A stretch of 16,440 nt of DNA from SbD1 sp049300095 (GTDB lineage Bacteria > Desulfobacterota > Syntrophobacteria > Syntrophobacterales > Syntrophobacteraceae). The translations under genes and the position numbers were made by a program. Below are positions 13,782 through 16,440 of the stretch, in pieces (the first letter of the stretch is position 1; every line of letters starts with the position of its first letter). The stretch lies in assembly GCA_049300095.1 (NCBI GenBank), contig JBAQYM010000039.1, forward strand, positions 1 through 16,440, written 5' to 3'. Under the pieces are notes generated by a model. That model was not told the origin of the DNA and made no database searches. It saw only the letters and a program-made list of their open reading frames with translations.

Positions 13782-15131
13782 ATGAGAATGGATGTGCCGC
13801 GCCGATCCGCCTGCGGGCCGCCCCCGGAACAAATTGCCCGTGAGCCTTCAGGCGACGAGGCTTGCGGGCTCGAAGCCGCCCTGATCGAGCCCCCACCCCT
13901 CGCCTCCGAGGTGATCTTCGGGAGGTGTCTTCTGGAACGTCTGTTGCTCGTATGCGGGCGCGCCGGGGTGAAGCGGTTTTTCATCGCGGCCGCCGACGCC
14001 GCCCAGCGCACCCGATTGCGGGCATCGCTGGGTTCATTTCAGACCAGTCCCGACGTTACCTTCGTCGACTCCGCGGCCCAGGTTCTCGAGCACTTGCCCG
14101 CAAACGCGCCTTGCGCCGCGGTGCGGGGCAACCTTGTGCTGTCGCCTTTCGTATTACGCGAGCTGATCGCGCATCAGGCGGACCATCCCGGAAAAGTCAT
14201 CGCAATGCAAAGCACCGACGATGCGCGCAGCGGCATCGTGGCGGTCGGCGTGCTCAGCCAGCTTATCGAGGAAGGCTGCCTCGGCGCGACCCCTGTTGCA
14301 CCCCTTGGACAATTGCCCTTTGCACTGAATCAGGGCCATGACGACGCGCGCGAGGCCGAACTCCGACTGGCGCGCGGGTTGCGCCGCGAGTCCGCGTGGA
14401 AGGACTCGCCCTTGGCGCGATGGGTCGACCGGCGGCTGTCCTGGCGTATCAGTTACCGGCTGGCGCACACCCCGGTCACCCCCAATCACGTCACGCTTGC
14501 GGGCGCGGCGCTGGGATTGTTCAGCGCCTGGCTGTTCGCTTCTCCCGACTATTGGACCCGCCTGCTGGCCTCGGCGCTCCTTTTGATCGCAATTACGGTG
14601 GACGGAGTCGACGGAGAATTAGCGCGGCTCAAGCTGGCCGAGTCACGCCTGGGCGCTCAGCTTGACACGGTGACGGACACCCTCGTGACCCTCGCCCTCT
14701 TCGGGGCCATCATCACGGGTTGTTATCGGGCGAGTGGAAGTCCGTCCTACCTGTATTTGGTCGCTATAATGCTCGGGGGCCTGGGAGCGAGCATCGCCGC
14801 GTGCTGGCGCGCCAGAAAAATGGGAGCCGACCGGCAGTGGATCGGCAGAATCGAACAGCTTACGGGGCGCGACTTTGCCTACCTGCTTTTCGTATTGGCG
14901 CTGCTGGACAAAATCCACTACTTTGCCTGGGGCGCGGCCTTCGGAAGCTACATCTTTGCACTTGGAATGTGGCGGATCACGACCATGCGATGGGGGCCGG
15001 GCGCGGCCGGCGCGGCCGGTGCCGAGAATGCAATCGGAAGTCCGGGCAAGGTCGAACACCGTGGCTTTGTTGTTGATCTGGCCGAACTCTGGCGCGGCGT
15101 TTGGGCGAGGCGACCGAACTGTCAGCGGTGA
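13782..15131 (+). CDS. CDP-alcohol phosphatidyltransferase with degenerate nucleotidyltransferase-like N-terminus
   Basis: This encodes 449 residues. The C-terminal half is a membrane CDP-alcohol phosphatidyltransferase with the full signature D-x2-DG-x2-AR-x8-G-x3-D-x3-D: Asp274, Asp277-Gly278, Ala281-Arg282, Gly291, Asp295 and Asp299. TPNHVTLAGAALGLFSAW precedes it, and several transmembrane helices follow. It swaps CMP of a CDP-alcohol for another alcohol, making phospholipid head groups or phosphodiester osmolytes. Residues 40-180 (GRCLLERLLLVCGRAGVKRF, RGNLVLSPFVLRELI) resemble the nucleotidyltransferase half of bifunctional inositol-phosphate cytidylyltransferase/DIPP synthases. The glycine-rich nucleotide loop at its start is missing, so this half is probably inactive. 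The ATG at 13782 is chosen; another ATG lies two codons on. It lies alone after a repeat-bearing spacer. The exact alcohol is unknown. Confidence 0.85.
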   Translation: MRMDVPRRSACGPPPEQIAREPSGDEACGLEAALIEPPPLASEVIFGRCLLERLLLVCGRAGVKRFFIAAADAAQRTRLRASLGSFQTSPDVTFVDSAAQVLEHLPANAPCAAVRGNLVLSPFVLRELIAHQADHPGKVIAMQSTDDARSGIVAVGVLSQLIEEGCLGATPVAPLGQLPFALNQGHDDAREAELRLARGLRRESAWKDSPLARWVDRRLSWRISYRLAHTPVTPNHVTLAGAALGLFSAWLFASPDYWTRLLASALLLIAITVDGVDGELARLKLAESRLGAQLDTVTDTLVTLALFGAIITGCYRASGSPSYLYLVAIMLGGLGASIAACWRARKMGADRQWIGRIEQLTGRDFAYLLFVLALLDKIHYFAWGAAFGSYIFALGMWRITTMRWGPGAAGAAGAENAIGSPGKVEHRGFVVDLAELWRGVWARRPNCQR

Positions 15132-15572
15132 AGGAAACACACGACGCACGCAGGTTCAAAAGCCCGAACGTGAACCGGGCGGGGGCGCTCGAGGGGCTGT
15201 TGCCCAAAAAGATTGCGAACCATCACGGGGAAAGTGCAAGCAGCCCAACCCCCGGTGGGAGCGGCTTGTAGCCACGATGGTGGGAGCGGCTTGTAGCCGC
15301 GAGGGACATGCCATGGCGGCGGATGCGCGTTCCAGTGGCAACGCCCCGGACTCTAACCGCGATCTCGTCGCTTTGGCACGCCCATCGCGGCTGCAAGCCG
15401 CTCCCACGGATTTATTCCGGTTGTCCTTTACGGTGATGTGCAACCAGCATTTCGGGCATGAGGATTTGGGCAACAGCCCCAATGGGGTCCCCACATGGTT
15501 TCTCGCTCAAAGTAACAGCATTGTCCCCGCGTGGACTCCGCCACCTGATAACCGACCCTCTGCGCCTGATGC
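15132..15572. other. Repeat-bearing spacer with no genes
   Basis: This spacer lies between the convergent phosphatidyltransferase and lipoprotein genes. It contains a cluster of three REP-like units (15254-15407), listed separately. Frames crossing it (for example 14875-15681, plus) run through the repeats and both gene ends and are not protein-like. No T-rich terminator is evident, although the repeat hairpins could end transcription from both sides. Confidence 0.5.
15254..15407. repeat. REP-like cluster: two direct copies and one inverted copy
   Basis: The unit GTGGGAGCGGCTTGTAGCC begins at 15255 and again at 15280, a 25-base period. A third copy in inverted orientation (GGCTGCAAGCCGCTCCCAC) lies at 15389-15407. 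The second and third face each other and their similarity extends inward to a TGCCA / TGGCA edge, so they can fold into a large hairpin, like the paired REP units (BIMEs) of gammaproteobacteria. Each unit also has its own short internal GGCT/AGCC stem. Confidence 0.8.
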
Positions 15573-16085
15573 CTATTGTCCCACCAGCACGCGCGTGCTG
15601 ATCTTGTTGGTCATGCGCAACCGTCCGTCCATCACGTACTCGGCCTGGCCTTCCAGCTTGTTATATTCCGGCGTCAGGTGAGTGGGCCGGATTTTCACAA
15701 CCAGCTTGCCCGGTACATTTGTCCGGATATCCGCGGGCTCGACGCAAAACATATCGGAGCTCAATCTGGCTTCCGGGCCCGCCCAGCTCGAGTGCGAGAG
15801 TCCCTGTGTAGAATCGGGGCTCATCGAAAAACTGTGGAGCGAGGGCGAAGCCGACCTCTTTTCCTCCGCCACCCACCGGAAGCATATTCTCCTGATCTCG
15901 GGCTTCTCGTCGGATGCGACCGTCAAGATGACTTCATACAGCAGGTCTTCCCGCACAACATCGGGCATTTCCATGTAGGTCAGTCTGGCTTCGCCCGAGG
16001 AAAGAGGGCGGAGGTTGACGAAAGAGCAGGACGATAGCACAAGACCCACAAGCAGGATTGCAGCAAGACCCTTTGCCGTTCTCAT
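15573..16085 (-). CDS. Predicted lipoprotein of unknown family
   Basis: This encodes 170 residues. The N-terminus is a classic lipoprotein signal: MRTAKG, a hydrophobic core, and lipobox LSSC with lipidated Cys20, followed by Ser, so outer-membrane sorting is likely. The mature part has an alternating, beta-rich look (LLYEVILTVAS, KLVVKIRPTHL, RLRMTNKISTRVLV) and two internal cysteines (in RICFRW and DMFCVEP) that could form a disulfide. I recognise no domain. The start at 16085 has AAAGGAAC upstream. It stands convergent to the phosphatidyltransferase gene with the repeat cluster between them. A role in the envelope is likely; anything beyond that would be a guess. Confidence 0.75.
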   Translation of the reverse strand: MRTAKGLAAILLVGLVLSSCSFVNLRPLSSGEARLTYMEMPDVVREDLLYEVILTVASDEKPEIRRICFRWVAEEKRSASPSLHSFSMSPDSTQGLSHSSWAGPEARLSSDMFCVEPADIRTNVPGKLVVKIRPTHLTPEYNKLEGQAEYVMDGRLRMTNKISTRVLVGQ

Positions 16086-16363
16086 CTATGTTCCTTTCAA
16101 AGTGTTGATGGTCCGTGAAGAAGCCGTTCGATCATTTGGAGCGGGATGAGATTCTAATTTATACCAATGCGGCCCGTATCGCAGTAAAAGATTTCATGCT
16201 TCCCGCTCCGGATGCAAAAAAATCACCCCGGCCCTTTCCGTCAATTCCAAATCCGGGCAATTTCCGCCGGGAAGGGGTCGTTGCCCGGATCACAGATCCC
16301 ATCGCGGGCGCGGAATCAAACCAAGGGAATTCGGGATGGTCGCCCTTGCCCTTCCGGCAGTCC
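16086..16363. other. Spacer upstream of the lipoprotein gene
   Basis: This stretch holds the presumed promoter of the minus-strand lipoprotein gene. The plus-strand frame 16115-16426 starts at a GTG without a good ribosome binding site and runs into the repeat at the window end, so it was not accepted. Nothing else was recognised. Confidence 0.35.
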
Positions 16364-16440
16364 GGGCGGGGATCAACCCCGCCCCTACGGATTTCAACGG
16401 AACCTGACGTTATCGTTCAAGCGTAGGGGCGGGGTTGATC
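16364..16440. repeat. Inverted pair of GTAGGGGCGGGGTTGATC repeats at the window edge
   Basis: Positions 16371-16389 and 16422-16440 are perfect 19-base inverted copies separated by 32 bases. The left copy also makes its own hairpin, GGGCGGGG (16364-16371) with CCCCGCCC (16377-16384), loop ATCAA. This is a dispersed repeat type common in environmental genomes. The right copy is cut by the window edge and probably continues with its own CCCGCCC arm. Confidence 0.8.

Noticed and set aside
15254..15302. Two direct repeats that might be the start of a CRISPR array
   Set aside because: The period is only 25 bases with essentially no spacer, there are just two direct copies plus an inverted one, and there are no cas genes.
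16115..16426. 103-residue plus-strand frame at the right edge
   Set aside because: It has a GTG start without a ribosome binding site and its C-terminal part is translated from the palindromic repeat, although its first 35 residues look mildly protein-like.

Overview
The window looks like a chromosomal segment from a GC-rich, diderm (Gram-negative) bacterium, most likely a Desulfobacterota/deltaproteobacterial-type or similar environmental lineage. That placement is inference. It rests on two outer-membrane lipoproteins with clear lipoboxes, a complete MCE-type (Mla/Pqi-like) lipid transporter, a short-form phosphatidylserine decarboxylase, a DUF5132 protein, and spacers full of short palindromic repeats typical of large environmental proteobacterial genomes. 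No rRNA, tRNA, CRISPR array, integrase or transposase is visible.

Layout. Positions 1-566 are a non-coding end with a palindromic repeat. A minus-strand block (about 6499 down to 567) reads, in transcription order: class I SAM-dependent methyltransferase (TTG start), phosphatidylserine decarboxylase, a large PHP-plus-glycosyltransferase fusion, a short C-terminal remnant of a P-type cation ATPase, a divergent S-adenosylmethionine synthetase and, after a 276-base gap, a small DUF5132 membrane protein. The first five are tightly packed, with overlaps of one to 22 bases, gaps of 11 and 29 bases and one ATGA junction, so they look like one operon.

After a gene-free divergent spacer of about 650 bases, the plus strand carries an mlaE(STAS-fused)-mlaF-mlaD-pqiC-like lipoprotein operon (7151-10819) encoding an ABC/MCE phospholipid transporter. 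Next come a radical SAM/SPASM-like enzyme (11162-12136), a sulfotransferase (12227-13525) and a CDP-alcohol phosphatidyltransferase with a degenerate nucleotidyltransferase-like N-terminus (13782-15131). The window ends with a minus-strand lipoprotein of unknown family (15573-16085) and further repeats.

How it fits together. Nearly every recognisable gene handles membrane lipids or their head groups: head-group attachment (CDP-alcohol phosphatidyltransferase), serine decarboxylation to ethanolamine (Psd), glycosyl transfer (GT4), methylation (methyltransferase plus a SAM-synthetase homologue), sulfation (sulfotransferase) and inter-membrane transport (Mla/Pqi). A reasonable but unproven reading is a locus for making and trafficking a modified polar lipid. 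The most unusual points are the SAM synthetase homologue, which has lost two conserved active-site acidic motifs, and the truncated P-type ATPase lodged between the glycosyltransferase and that gene. At least five short palindromic repeat families sit in the spacers.
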